DNA of 64,000 bases, from positions 28,837,812 through 28,901,811 of the forward strand of contig NC_060259.1 in assembly GCF_921293095.1 (NCBI RefSeq), read 5' to 3'. The notes beneath the pieces are model-generated. The model had not been told where the DNA came from and made no database searches. It saw only the letters and a program-made list of their open reading frames with translations. Origin of the DNA: Ischnura elegans. Lineage: Eukaryota > Arthropoda > Insecta > Odonata > Coenagrionidae. Positions within the stretch are counted from its first letter, which is position 1. Each line of letters begins with the position of its first letter. The position numbers were made by a program, and so were the translations under genes. Positions 11,608 to 23,207 of the stretch are shown here, piece by piece.

Positions 11608-13066
11608 ACATTTGGAAACGCGTGAATATACGTGTTTTTCCGTAGATACAAATGGTCTCTACCGGCCGGATGAGAGGGCAGTAGTAAGGAGACCCTTTGA
11701 GGTTATACTCACTGAGACTACTAGCCATACGCTCACTACATTTTCCATAAATAAATGCCATTTCAATTATTTATCAACGAATTTCTCTCAGTCATTGTGC
11801 GTATAATAATGCGTGCGTTAATACCCATATTAGGTCGTGACTTCTAAGCACTCTGGTAGGAAGATAGTAGTGGTGTCATGGTGCTGGAACGCCCTGGCAC
11901 GCCGTCCCGACATTGATTAAGATAAGTTAAGATAAATTTACATATGTGCATTCTTAACCAAAACAAATATTTTTAATATTGATATTAAACAAAGGCATTC
12001 ACATTTAAAAATACGCAAGCGTAAGTAACTTGTAATAAAAAAACACAGAATAATATTTCACATGTAAAAAATTTAAGAAAAGTGCGTTCCAACACTGCTA
12101 ATCTTTTCATGGCACCACTGGAAGATATGAAGTAAGTAAAAAGTTCTACAATAGCTCTGAAGAGCATATTGAATGCAAAAAAATTCTCATTTCAGGTGGC
12201 CGGGACCCCTGTCCTCCCTTCCCTCTTATAAGGCGATTGATTGACCAGATTTAGCGGCAGGAATGTAATGCCGTTGGAAACTAACCATTTTCTAATTATC
12301 TAACAAAAATTTCGCCCTGAGCACGAACTTTCTGAAACGTCTGATGAAATAACAATTTAAAGCTTTTTTATGATAGCATTAAAATTTTGGTTAACATATT
12401 TTTTCACTGGAAAGATATGTCGCATACTATTGTAAAATTTCATAATTTTTACGGAAAATTAATGGAGTTATAGCAATTTGTTTACCTTTTACTCTGCAAC
12501 TCATTAAAAATCTGTTCATCGGTTCTTTTTTCTACCATAACTTTCTCGTTAGAGGTAATATTTTCAGGATATTGCCGCTGAGATGTTCTTCATAAAAATG
12601 AGTTTTTATTACCTTAAAATTGTTAATGTTCGGCTCTGATTATGGGTATTAATAATAATGCTCAATTTCTTATTTTTAATTTGCGAGTGAGTGGCTGAGT
12701 ATAGGACATGATTGTAGTTGGAATCTTCTCATTTATTTGCCGAATTTATTGATTACATTGCTGTTCAGGTCAGAGTAACCAATACATTCTTAAATAATTG
12801 AAAATACGACTTTTTTGTAATCAGCGGATATAAATTAATGCAGAAAACAGAATTTTTCATGGCCTAGGTGCCCTATCTAGATGACCAACGATACCCTAAG
12901 TCTTAAAAATTGCTAAAACTTGGGAGTCTTAGATGGTAGGCCGAAATTAGGTTGGCAATTCCGATGGAAATGGCTAGGTAGGGTTAAGTAATTTTAAATA
13001 AAGATATCCGAAAGTAATTCATGAATAAAATAAATGTGAAATTAAATAAAATGTAGACCGATAGTA
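11608..13066. other. Intergenic DNA with old repeat
   Basis: No gene seen. The segment 12140-12330 is a diverged direct repeat of 13568-13775, annotated separately. The remainder is AT-rich. Confidence 0.5.
12140..12330 (+). repeat. Diverged direct repeat, unit 1
   Basis: Shares with 13568-13775, in order, TACAATAGCTCTGA, CTCATTTC-GGTG, TAAGGCGATT-ATTGACCAGA, CGTTGGAA and ATTTCGCCCTG or one-base variants. The two units are similar but clearly aged. No terminal repeats were recognised. Confidence 0.7.
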
Positions 13067-13074
13067 CTTGTAGA

Positions 13075-13548
13075 CAGGGCTGGGCAGTATTTCAAAGACA
13101 TACATTTTAAAATAGGAATTTGAAATACATTTGTAATTTGTATTTGGTATTTCAAATACACGACCTGAACGTATCTTGTATTTTTTACGCCAAACACACA
13201 TTATTTAAATTTTCTAATTCTAAAACAAAAAGCACATTTTCAAAACACTTTTGATGTAGCTCTGATAACACTTCAGTCACATTATGCTTCAGAGATTACT
13301 TATTTTTCGTTAGAATCATTTTCTTCGTGTTTGCAACTATGCATAACGTATCAATGCAGGTTATATTTTTTAAAGATGTCATAGTTTCCGTACGAATGTA
13401 TTTTGTATTTTAAAGGGTATTTAAAATACTATTTGTAGCTTTTTTCAAATGCCCAAGTCATAGCTATATTGTATTTTGAATTTCAAATGAATTTGGAGCG
13501 GTATTTTGTATTTCAAATACTTCTCGGCCTGCATTTTGCCCAGCCCTG
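13075..13548. mobile_element. hAT-type MITE, CAGGGCTGGGCA ends
   Basis: Ends CAGGGCTGGGCA and TGCCCAGCCCTG are a perfect 12-bp inverted repeat. The flanks CTTGTAGA (13067-13074) and CTAGTAGA (13549-13556) are an 8-bp duplication with one change. The interior is rich in short inverted TATTTCAAATAC-like phrases. No protein is encoded. The CAGGGCTGGGCA start with an 8-bp target site is typical of hAT miniature elements. Confidence 0.92.
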
Positions 13549-13567
13549 CTAGTAGATAGGTTAGAAG

Positions 13568-13775
13568 CTGTACAATAGCTCTGAGCGGCAGTCGGCGTAC
13601 AGATTGAGTGCTAAAAATGCTCTCATTTCGGGTGATTGGGTCCCCGGCCACACCCTCCCCCTTTTAAGGCGATTTATTGACCAGAAATCAGCGACACATG
13701 TTTAATGTCGTTGGAAGTTACCCATGTTATGCTTATCAAGATAATATCTCTTAACAGAAATTCCGCCCTGCATTT
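13568..13775 (+). repeat. Diverged direct repeat, unit 2
   Basis: Partner of 12140-12330 (see that entry for the shared phrases). It begins just beyond the hAT element ending at 13548, so the hAT element probably inserted at the edge of this older repeat. Confidence 0.7.
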
Positions 13776-14522
13776 TCGCTCTAGTTTCCTAACCGTCCGC
13801 CACCCCTAACAACCCCTCTTCTCACGCTTGTTGAGTTCCTTTGTTACACCTCTGCGCCAGCGGAAACTCGAGAGCTTACTCATGAAAGGCAAAAAGGATG
13901 TTAGTGCAGCGAAAATTCCTCGTCAGTTCCAATTTTTTTTTTCTTCATGAGGAATAAGGTCTCGACGACTAAGACGTATTCAGTGGACAATTGCTTTTTG
14001 AAACCATCGGCAAATAGAAACTGCATCATCGGCTTCTTAAGACCGCGCTTGTCTTGCTGAAAGTGCTAGCTTCGGTGTCCGCCAGCTTCCGCTATTTGTC
14101 GAAATCAACTTTTTTCGTTTAGCTTCTTAGTTATTTATGCGTGGATGGCATTATCCTGATTTTCCTGATGTTTTGGCCTGCGATCAATTGATTTTGTGTT
14201 TAAAAAGCTTCACAGGTTTAGCCTCATGCCAGCAGTCTCTTCACCTTTATCCATTTAACCCATGTTCATTGGTGATACAGTCATTGCTGCGTGTTTCCAT
14301 GAATGGATTTCTCGTTAGTACCAATTAACCTTCTTATCCTTTTATTTCCATTTCATTCAGACGTGGTATCCTTAGGTAGAGTAGTTATTTGCCTATTGAA
14401 GGGTCCTGGGTCCAAGTTTCGGTTACAACAACTGTTTTGTTTAGACCGTGTTTCGGGTGAAGTATTCGAATATAAAATCTCAGGGAAATAAATTGGTCTT
14501 CTCATTGTATAACACATTCAGG
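13776..14522. other. Intergenic DNA, no gene seen
   Basis: No supported gene. Small frames at 14137-14328 and 14303-14491 lack motifs and are likely chance. Confidence 0.5.
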
Positions 14523-14530
14523 TTGTGAAG

Positions 14531-14652
14531 TAGAGGCGTAGCCAGGGGGGAGGTCCGGATCTCCCGGATCTTTTCAAAAAAATTTCCCCCTTGGTTTTTA
14601 ACCCCCGCCCCCCCCCCCCCCCTCCCAAACGAAATTCCTGGCTACGCCACTG
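14531..14652. mobile_element. Short hAT-type MITE, 122 bp
   Basis: The right end CCTGGCTACGCCACTG mirrors the left end TAGAGGCGTAGCCAGG. The flanks TTGTGAAG (14523-14530) and GTGTGAAG (14653-14660) are an 8-bp duplication with one change. Inside are a G-run at the left and a long C-run at the right (about 14610-14624), the same subterminal pattern as in the other CAGTGG-ended elements here. Confidence 0.85.
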
Positions 14653-15089
14653 GTGTGAAGATCAATGTAATTACATTCTCACGTCCGTGGAAAAATCTGG
14701 AGTGCACTCCTGTACCCATTTCTCGAGTTGAATCAATGAGTAGCATATCATTCTAAGCGAAAGTCTTTATTGGAAGTAGCATGATTGTGAGTTGCCTTAT
14801 TTAAACTTGCCTCTGTCTCATTTAAAGTCTAATTTCATTTGTCGTCTGGGAAAACTATATATTGTATAAATGAGGGAGAGAAAATGAAGAAGCCATATCG
14901 GCAATGGAAATGGTATTGGAGAATGTGATCAGTTTCTAAATTGCTCACTAGTTAAGCAGAATTATGAACCTAATGAGTTTGATCTGCAAGATTAAGAAAT
15001 TTAGGGCATTACGTGCATTATTTATCATATGAAGCAAATGTGTCGCTCGCATTTCGGAGGAAGCATACAGCGACCCTGATAAAAATAAA

Positions 15090-15320
15090 CTCCACCATGG
15101 TGGGTACAGGAAGGGTAAAGGAAGGGTAGTAGCCTTCATGGTGGGTAGTTACCCTTGCACAACCCACGCCCTACCCACCATTAAGGGTTAGGGAAGGGTA
15201 GAAAAATCCTTCGTGTACCCTTCCTTAGAACTCCTTCCCTTACCATCCGTTTACCCTTCCTCTACCCACCATTAAGGGTAAGGGAAGGGTAGAAAAATCC
15301 TTCGTGTACCCTTCCTGTTC
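15090..15320. repeat. Local repeat of AAGGGTA/TACCCTT motifs
   Basis: The phrase CTACCCACCATTAAGGG occurs at 15171 and again at 15262 with its following 55 bp nearly identical, a 91-bp period. The left part (15095-15150) carries the same motif inverted (GGTGGGTA, GGAAGGGTA). The segment can therefore fold on itself. It may be a small foldback element, but no target duplication was found. Confidence 0.65.
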
Positions 15321-15969
15321 GAACGTTGTTATATATTTATTATGATTCTTTAGAGAACTTGGCTCCTCCCAGATCGATATTCCTTCGTCATGATTCCAGT
15401 AATTATTTTTTTGTTATACTAGCAGTTTTTCTTTAAAATATATCTGGAGGCTTAGGAGCGTTGCCATAGGAGTAGTACATGGTAGCACGTGCTAAATTTA
15501 TAGCATGTAATCATAATAACTACCATGCAAATTGGCCGATAAAAGAAATAATTAAAGTGCATACGCATTGTATATGCGCATTAATAATGATATTTTTCTC
15601 ACACGAGCCATAGCGGGAAAAATTCAAATTTTAACATACGCTTCTACAAAAAAAATTATGGAACCATATACTCCGTCAAATCTTCAGAAAATATGCCTAT
15701 TCTATGTTTGCTTGTATAAATGATAAGACTTTTAACACTCCCAGAGTAGAATTCGCGATGAATAAATCATTGGACTTGTTCAGGATTCGATTCCCTTCAT
15801 CACACAACACAACATTTCTATGAAAGGCGTCCGGCTACAGTCAAAGCTATTAAATTTATATTTTATTATTCTTGGCTCTTAAAATATTCTTACTATTGTC
15901 CGAACCTGAATTAATGCATTTAAAATGTTATTTTTATGTAATTTCTGCTGGTAATGTCGTGTAAACTAA

Positions 15970-16400
15970 GATGCGTTTAATTTAACCGCGCGATATCCTG
16001 GCGGCCAGCAACGGTACCAAACGCAGCCAACCCTCCCTGCGCTCCCTGCCCTCCGGAAAAAAGGATGAAGCGATGATTTGGGATTTGTGAGCATCGGCTC
16101 TTGATGTTGGTTCGTGCCGAAAATGATGCACTCAATAAATTTTCTGTGGTTTTACGATAATCAAATTGGAATTTATGAAATCTCAAATAGCCCAAATGAA
16201 ACGTCCACGCACTCGTCTATTATTATGCAGTGAGATGATTGCAGACGTCGTGATTGGACTTTTGTCGGGGGGTCGTGGTAGTCGCAGCGGCGGCCGTTGA
16301 TGACAAAAAACTGTGGATAATCCGTCGTGGGAGGCTTATTGAAATGAATAGCTGTTAATGATATACCCTGAAAATATATTGGCTGTGACTAAAGAGTACC
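15970..16400 (+). promoter_or_regulatory. Likely promoter and 5' UTR of the TMED gene
   Basis: This stretch is more GC- and CpG-rich than its surroundings (for example GCAGCGGCGGCCGTTGATG near 16283) and lies directly upstream of the first coding exon. A TGA at 16386-16388 is in frame with the start codon at 16401, so the ATG at 16401 is the first usable one. I see no convincing TATA box, which fits a housekeeping promoter. The start site cannot be fixed from sequence. Confidence 0.45.
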
Positions 16401-16583
16401 ATGTTTCATCATAGATATAGGCAAGGGTTTGGTTTCTATACCCTCTTAATCTTTGTGTTCTACAGTTTGATATGCCTCGTTAATAGTATGGAGAGAGAAA
16501 TGACAGTTAATATTGAGGCCGGGCGGAAGGAATGCTTCTTTCAAAATTTAAAGATTGGACAAGTTTTAGATCTGGAGTATCAG
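16401..16583 (+). CDS. p24-family cargo receptor, TMED1/5-like, coding exon 1
   Basis: This exon starts a five-exon gene for a 237-residue type I membrane protein of the p24/emp24 family, which cycles between ER and Golgi in COPII and COPI vesicles and helps load secretory cargo. It encodes residues 1-61: a signal peptide with hydrophobic core FYTLLIFVFYSLICLV (about 12-27) and probable cleavage after VNS, then the start of the GOLD domain with the first disulfide cysteine (Cys45, in AGRKECFF). It ends in CAG followed by GTACGAG, phase 0. The RKECFF start of the GOLD domain and the later LKSLF tail fit TMED1/TMED5 better than other p24 classes. Family confidence is high, subclass moderate. 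The next exon is 14 kb away, across an intron packed with transposons. Confidence 0.92.
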
Positions 16584-18492
16584 GTACGAGAGGTATCGCA
16601 TTGTGAGGTCATGATTGTGTGAATGTGCGTTTCGAGTATGGGAATAGTTTTGACTTGTTTCATGTTTTTGAGGGAATATTTTCTCAAATAATTTTTCATG
16701 AAAATCTGTTTGTTACCAAAGGCCTAGGTTGAAATATCCCCTGTACTACCTGATTTGTGATCTTTTTAGCTATACTAAACTGGAAAATTTATCATTCTGT
16801 GTTAAATTTTTCAATGTTGCATTCATGAAACGTGTTGTATGAACATGTATTTTCTGTCATTTGCTTGGCTAACATTTTTTTATTCTTTTTTTCCAACGTA
16901 GAGAGCATCCAGTTGCTCATTTTGTCATTCGTCCGTAGTGGTTTTTCTGCGTTTCTCGAATTTAATGTTTGATGTGAAGTATTTGCATGCCTTGTTTGCA
17001 GGGCAGTTTTTTCTGGTAAAAGGTGGTGGAACTTTGTTGCGCCTAAGATTTGAATATCTGCAACAATTATTCAGTAACCGGCTCTCGCTGATTGTAAAAT
17101 TTTGCTAGGTGCCGGAATACCCTTCCGCCCTGTTGCCCCAGAAAAGAAGCCCTGGTTTTCTGTATCCGTTGTTAAGGTTGCATGGTTAATAAATTCTGCA
17201 TGCTCATTTTGATACTATTGAGGGGGATGCCCCGGACTTTCAAAGCTATATTTAGAGAAGAAACTTACAGTTTACCTCGATAAACTTACATCTAAAATTC
17301 ATGTGTTGTTTCAGAGTGAATTATTTAAGACTCGTTGGTGTGACTTCTGACATTTTGTTTCATGCAGTACCTACTGCAAATTCATGTAAATGGCAAAATG
17401 AACTTTTTGGCTCGTAGGTGATGACTTTATAAGTCAGCAAGGGAAAACAAGAGTAAAGTGTAGGATTCAATTCTGTTTCATAAAATAAGTTTGTGTTTGT
17501 TTCGTTATTAAATGTAATACATGATGTACTATTCATGTATTTATTAGATTTTAAGATCATCACAAGCCTTAGTCATGTGGCTTTTAGATTTATTGCATTC
17601 CAGTCCATGATCAGTACTTTTTAACCAGCAAGTAATAAGTTGCTGTTTGTGACTGATAATGAAATTTTCTATAAGATGGGTTAGGTATGTTAATGGATAA
17701 GATGTTTATGAAAATTTTGCCTTTAATTATTTTTTTCTGATGTACGTACATGCACATATTAGTAGTACCTTTCCTATTAATTTTTCATTCCTTGTGGTGA
17801 ATTATCCTAAAATCTCCAATAAAAGGTAAACTACGTTTTTTTAGCTATTATTGAAGATTTATAACATAATTATTTCCAACCTCGCCAGAAAGAAGTAGTT
17901 TCACAGTTGATGGCAATCAGTTTAAATGTTTATTTTAGCATTCAGGCATAAGGATGAGACTTATGAAGCCATGCACAATTTGGTGTTTACACCTAGTTAT
18001 GTGTGGTCAGCCTCCTGTTTCTGAATTTTTTCTTGGCTCAGTTTAACAGTATTTCGTGGAAGAATCTGCAAGTAAACCAATGGCTTCATGAATTTTCCTT
18101 TTTTAATGGTGTATATCATAGTATTGTTTTTAGGTATTTGTATTTTCCTTGTTGTGTGGTAAATGACTTGCAGGTGGAAGTTCTGCTCACTTAAGTGTCA
18201 TCTGTTTTAGCGATAGGATTGCCACTAATCTTGGTTCAAATGGTTTGCCTTCATAATTATTCGTATTCCGCTATTGATAATCTCATAGCATAATTCAGAT
18301 TCATATTCAAGGAACTAATGGTGGACTAGCCTGCAGTATATGTTATGGAGTCACCCACAAGTGCTCACAGTTTTCTGTGTTTCCACTGAGGAATTTTAGG
18401 ACCTCCAGTAGTCATAAAAGGTGTATGTTTTTCTAGCCCCGTCCACTTAAATTAGGGACACCTTCAACCTAGAGATTAAATGTCATTGTTAT
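16584..18492. other. TMED intron 1, first part, no repeats recognised
   Basis: AT-rich intronic sequence after the GTACGAG donor. No gene, RNA or repeat could be supported. Confidence 0.55.
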
Positions 18493-18500
18493 ATACTAAT

Positions 18501-18667
18501 CAGTGGCGAATCCAGGATAAGGACAAGTTAGGGCTTGGTGGAGGCCCTGGGAGATAATCTCCCAGGAGTAGTGGGTTCCAAATAAAATTACCATTCTATC
18601 TAGTGTAAATCGGATACTCAAGGTGGGGGCTTTAGCCCCTCGTAACATCTCTCTGGATCCACCACTG
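18501..18667. mobile_element. hAT-type MITE, 167 bp
   Basis: Perfect 8-bp duplications ATACTAAT flank it (18493-18500, 18668-18675). Its ends are CAGTGGCGAATCCAGGA and TCTGGATCCACCACTG. The interior CTATCTAGTGTAAATCGGATAC is shared in part with the element at 1964-2101, so these are probably two copies of one family. Non-coding. Confidence 0.93.
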
Positions 18668-18733
18668 ATACTAATTAAGTGACAGTATATGAAGCAATTT
18701 GAAGTAAAAGTAAATTTTAAGACTGGTATCAGC

Positions 18734-21096
18734 CAGTGGCGGTTTGCCCATAAGGACTCTCGGACGCCGCCCCTCCCAAATATTTGAAAAAGTAAAAAAA
18801 ATAAATATCCATTAATTTATAATTATACATCTGATTAATCAAAGCGTTTTTTCAGTCCCATACATCGAAAGTGTTGGAAAAACACGAAAAGAAATAGCGC
18901 GAGAAGTTCGTATTTGTAGCCGTGGGGCGCTGGCCAGAACGTCCCAATCCATCCCCATGCAGTTATATGGAGAGTGGTAGTGGTGGGGGCCGCTGGTGCT
19001 ATGACGCGTCTAACGTTGTGTCTTATGGAAGTCTTGGGACGTCGTCCGAAAATGCGCAGAGCGACGAGTGAGTTGACATCGCTGCGCAGGCCGGCGGGCG
19101 TATAATCTGGCGTCTACTTGGTGCTGCCACAGAAAAGGGACGTACGGAATCAGAATGGTCACTGTACTGGGTGTAGTTATACGATTTTAATTTTTAATTA
19201 CTGGTAGGTATTGCTACAGTAAATAAATTATCCCATTATGCTTGCGTTTTTTGGTGTTTGAATTCCGGAACACATAAAATCCAACCAGTTAAAGGCTGTA
19301 TTGACGAAGGAAAACTATTCTCGAGTATTTGACACAGTTCTGTTATGATTACCTAAGAATTTCAAGAACCTTGGGGAAACTAATATTATAATATTTAGGC
19401 CTTAACAATGTATTCATACCTTCCCGATGATTAGAAATGCGGTACCTATTTTTCAGATAAATTTATCAAAAGACCTGCAGTATTAGGAAAAATCAGTTAA
19501 CATTCCCCACTGATATAATTTAAGAAATAGTTGCGTGCGTGATAGGGTGAAGGATTAAGTATGATTTAAATCGTCAAGCGTGACTTTAAATAGAGTCATT
19601 CAATTAATGTCATGAAGTTCCGCGTACAATGCACCTTTTGTGTGTAGGTTCATCATTTTTCTAGCCGTCCTTGTTGTATTAGTTCATGTTCACCTAATTC
19701 CTCAGCGGCAGAGCGGTAGCTGTCTGACGGAAAATACCCGCTTGGGTCTGATTTAAGTGGCCTCGAAGAGTTCATATCAGTGCGGAAATCCTTACAGCTC
19801 CAATCTGTGGCTCAGTCGAGTCGTCTTCTTTTACGATCTAGAATTTATTTTCTATTATATCATGGCAATGATTTCGAAGACACGGTTATTCCAAATGCGA
19901 CCCGTTGGCGTCTCGTGTGTTTACCACATATGAATCTTAGACTCAAGGAGATGGTCCGTGACGTCCTTTGTTTGCTTGAATGGCTTTGCTGACCTTAAAT
20001 TCGTCCCTCAGCTGAATCAGCATTAGTGGACCACGACTTCTATCTCCCTTGAGTCGTCCTTATAGTAACGGCAAGACTCTCGGAAAGAACGGAGTGAAAT
20101 GAGTTCAGACATCATTTTCGAGGAGTTAATTGTGCGTAATTGCCGATTAAGAAGTTTCATAGTGCTGTGTGTACATTCAAGAAGACAATTTTGAATTAAT
20201 CAACAGTGCTCGTTTTTTTTTAAGGGAAATATAGGGAAAAATTTTCCCAATTCTGTGTCCAGGCACCTTGTTCTTTTTGGTCGTATTTTTCGTCGGCCTA
20301 TTTTGTGTCGTCCCTTGTTTATTTATAGACTAGTGCCCTTGCCATGTGTTCAATCAGAAATAAATTGTTGTCCAGCGCTGATTTCAACGAACGTGTAATT
20401 GATCACCTTGCTGGACAAAATGAAAAAGGATGGACTTTTGCAATATAACTAAAGGCCTGTGAGTATTTCATATTTTGTTAAAAATTTGTGAGAAATGTTT
20501 AATTGTTGATTTTAAATCATACTGTGTTCAAGAAGCAACGCGAACACCGCCATCAAAGTTTACATCTGCAATAGCAAAGCGCGCGCATTCTAGTAGTGTT
20601 TGTTGCCGAGTGGAAGTCAGTGACACTCTCCTCCCTCCTCAGGTGTTAAAAGTGTCATTGCTACCTAAATCATTGCAAATGTTGTATAGATTTGACAAAT
20701 AACGCATTATGATTGCAAAACGAACAACAGAAGTGTATTTCGGGCATATCCGCACGAAGAATGTAGACGCTAAAACCTAAAGTTACGTATTTTCGTTTGT
20801 ATTTGCAAAATATCGCAGCAAATATCTTTTTATTCTTCAACATCATTGATCAGTATCATCGAGAGTCCGGACTAAGCCGATCCGTATGACCGAGAGTCTA
20901 CTGCATTTAGTATTTATTAATCAAGCTTTATTAGGAAAACTAGGTATTTTTGTAGAAAAAAAACGGAACGTATGGCATCACAGAATTTAATTCCTATATT
21001 GCCGTAAAAACTTAATAAAATACACGAAATATTAAAAAATTATGACCCCCCGGTGGAGTGCGCCCCCCCTAGCATTTGACTCACGAGCCGCCACTG
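18734..21096. mobile_element. 2.36-kb hAT-type element, no intact transposase
   Basis: Perfect 8-bp duplications GTATCAGC (18726-18733, 21097-21104) flank ends CAGTGGCGG and CCGCCACTG. At 2,363 bp it is long for a MITE and approaches the size of autonomous hAT elements, but no frame reads as a hAT transposase, and the largest open frames (19780-19992, 20475-20702) have no family motif. The left part, 18900-19150, is GC- and CpG-rich and could be the element's own promoter area. A piece near 19700-19760 (GCGGCAGAGCGGTAGC) is faintly tRNA-like. It lies wholly in TMED intron 1. Confidence 0.85.
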
Positions 21097-21297
21097 GTAT
21101 CAGCATCAGCTGAGAGCTATGTCAACCATATGTTCCCTCATACTTCTCTTCTTTATCATTATGATAATATACTTCAGTGCTCAGAATGAGAGTATATTAA
21201 TATACATCCTTAAATAGTAATGCAGTAAAGCCTTCATTATTTGTAGCTCTATTGCTGTGGATTATCTGCCTCTCACTTCCCTTGCCAGTTCCCCTAA

Positions 21298-21630
21298 GGG
21301 GGCATCCATTAATTATGAGAGGTGATTTTGGCAATTCCTGTACCCCCCTTCCCCCTTAGTGAGATTTCGCTCGACCCCCTCCCTCTAATCTCACCTGAGA
21401 TTGTTCAAAATGCGTATGTACAGTATAAATATGGTAATCTATGCTTTATTACATTGGATTATAATAAAAACACAATTTTTGTAATATTTTTTCTTTAAGA
21501 TTAGTTTTGACTGGTATTTAAGATTACTAAGATTGCAATTTCCCCCCTGTCTCCCAAGTGAGATTGGTGAGAATCAGCTTGACTGCCCCACCCTCCTCCT
21601 AGACGTCTCATATAATTAATGGATACCCCC
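21298..21630. mobile_element. Harbinger-like MITE, 333 bp
   Basis: Ends GGGGGCATCCATTAATTAT and the reverse of TATAATTAATGGATACCCCC form an inverted repeat, flanked by TAA on each side (21295-21297, 21631-21633). A three-base TWA target and a G-rich start fit PIF/Harbinger elements. The pieces GTGAGATTTCGCTCGACCCC near 21358 and GTGAGATTGGTGAGAATCAG near 21558 are inner repeats. No protein is encoded. Confidence 0.75.
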
Positions 21631-22178
21631 TAACACTCTCACTATCTTCAATTAAATATGAACTAGGTCATTGCAAAAAAATGAAAATATGTGATTATCG
21701 TTATACCACATGAACGAGCCATGACCAGGGATGCCTGCTGTGAGGTATAAAGTGGTCATAGAAAACTCATTGGGGCCATTTATGTGAGAGCGTGAGAGCA
21801 GGAAGACCCCTAAACCGGCAAAACCCGCTTTGCAGACCCTTATACCTACTGCTGCCGCCACATTTCTCTCTGAAGGGGTTGTTTGAGGCAGTTTATGCAG
21901 AAAGCCAAACACTGGCCAAAAATGCACACACTGGGTGAATGGCCATGGTCGGCCACGTCCCCATCTGATTGCCTCCGAACACCAACTCAGACAACCAAGG
22001 GGCCTGAATGGAGAGAGTTAGGGTTTTGCGTTGACTTGCTGGCCTCTACTGTGAATGGGGCTGGCACTGCAAGAAAGGGTAGAGATTGCCTTCTCCCACG
22101 CACTGAGAAAGAGTTTGGCCTCCTGTGAAGAAGCTTTTTATAACAAACAAAACCTTCTGGGTTTGCTTAAGGCTACCT

Positions 22179-22479
22179 CAGTGGCGCAGCGAGGGGGGGG
22201 TTTTGGGGGATAAACCCCCCCCCCCAGAGCTCAGATAAGTTTTTAAGTTTAATCCATTATATTTAATTGGATTGATATTGCTAATAGAATAGTGTAAGGA
22301 TTAATAATATATCCTTCAGAAAGCCGTAAAAATCACCGTTTTGAACCATCTATCTTAAAATTCCGCAATTTATAAATCTCGCACCTGACGCATATCCTGG
22401 TGGGTATTCCATACCCCACACACTCTGGTATTAGTTGCACCTAAACCCCCCCAAGCCTTAATTCCTGGCTGCGCCCCTG
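22179..22479 (+). mobile_element. hAT-type MITE, family A, intron copy
   Basis: Perfect 8-bp duplications GGCTACCT (22171-22178, 22480-22487) flank CAGTGGCGCAGCGAGG at the left and TGGCTGCGCCCCTG at the right. The 301-bp body matches those at 11233-11529 (opposite strand) and 34316-34853. A G-run at 22193 and a C-run at 22218 just inside the left end pair with each other. Confidence 0.93.
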
Positions 22480-22952
22480 GGCTACCTTAGTGGCAGCTAT
22501 ATGGTTACATATAGTTCATGTGCTTGTATAAAAAATTTGCACTGTGTAATCATTTGTCATTAACACCGTTTCAATTGTAGAAAAAAGGATTGAGATTGAA
22601 ATTATCACCCTACTCTTTTAAATGTCCAGTATTTAAATAAAATTGTGTCAAAATTTGAAATGAAATGGTGCCTATTCTCTTTAAGCTTCAATGAATCAAG
22701 AGTTTGGAGTGTGTATACGTAGTTGAATTTTTATCTCTTAACTTGACCATGGAGCATGGTCAGTGAAAATAATTCAAATACAGAATAGTAATGACAACCT
22801 GACAATGAATTAACGGACTATTAGACTATCAACAATTGGTCGCTTAACCAATAGCCATTTCCCCACCCTGCTTTGCCTCCTCCATCATGCTATCACTATT
22901 GCTAACGGCAACCACACACTACTGCAGATTTGCTTAATTTTATGAACTCCAT

Positions 22953-23199
22953 CAGTGGTGCCGACTCCTGAGGGGGCCCAAGCCCCCTCAAAAATTCGTT
23001 GTGGGTGTGAGGAAAAATATGTCAGGCTTGTGGATTTTCCCCGGAGTGTCCAGATATCGAGATTCGAGTTATCAGGGTTCTAGTGTTGATCCTAGTCTAG
23101 TGTGACTCCTCTAAAATGCTTAAAAAACTTCAAACTCGCTACTTATAAAAAATCTCCTGAGGCAAGATCCCCAATACTTTTTGTAAGTCGGCATCCCTG
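22953..23199. mobile_element. hAT-type MITE, 247 bp
   Basis: Perfect 8-bp duplications AACTCCAT (22945-22952, 23200-23207) flank ends CAGTGGTGCCGACT and AGTCGGCATCCCTG. A GGGGGCC-AAGCCCCC palindrome follows the left end. Non-coding. The inner sequence is unlike the other hAT-type elements here, so this is a separate family. Confidence 0.92.
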
Positions 23200-23207
23200 A
23201 ACTCCAT

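Noticed and set aside
16241-16290. ER-stress response element upstream of the TMED gene (ATTGG and CGTGG close together, ACGT core nearby)
   Set aside because: The two half-sites are in the wrong order and spacing for CCAAT-N9-CCACG, so no regulatory claim is made.
19690-19765. tRNA-like segment (GCGGCAGAGCGGTAGC ... GGGTCTGATT)
   Set aside because: Box B is poor and no cloverleaf arms pair; it lies inside a hAT-type element and is probably chance.
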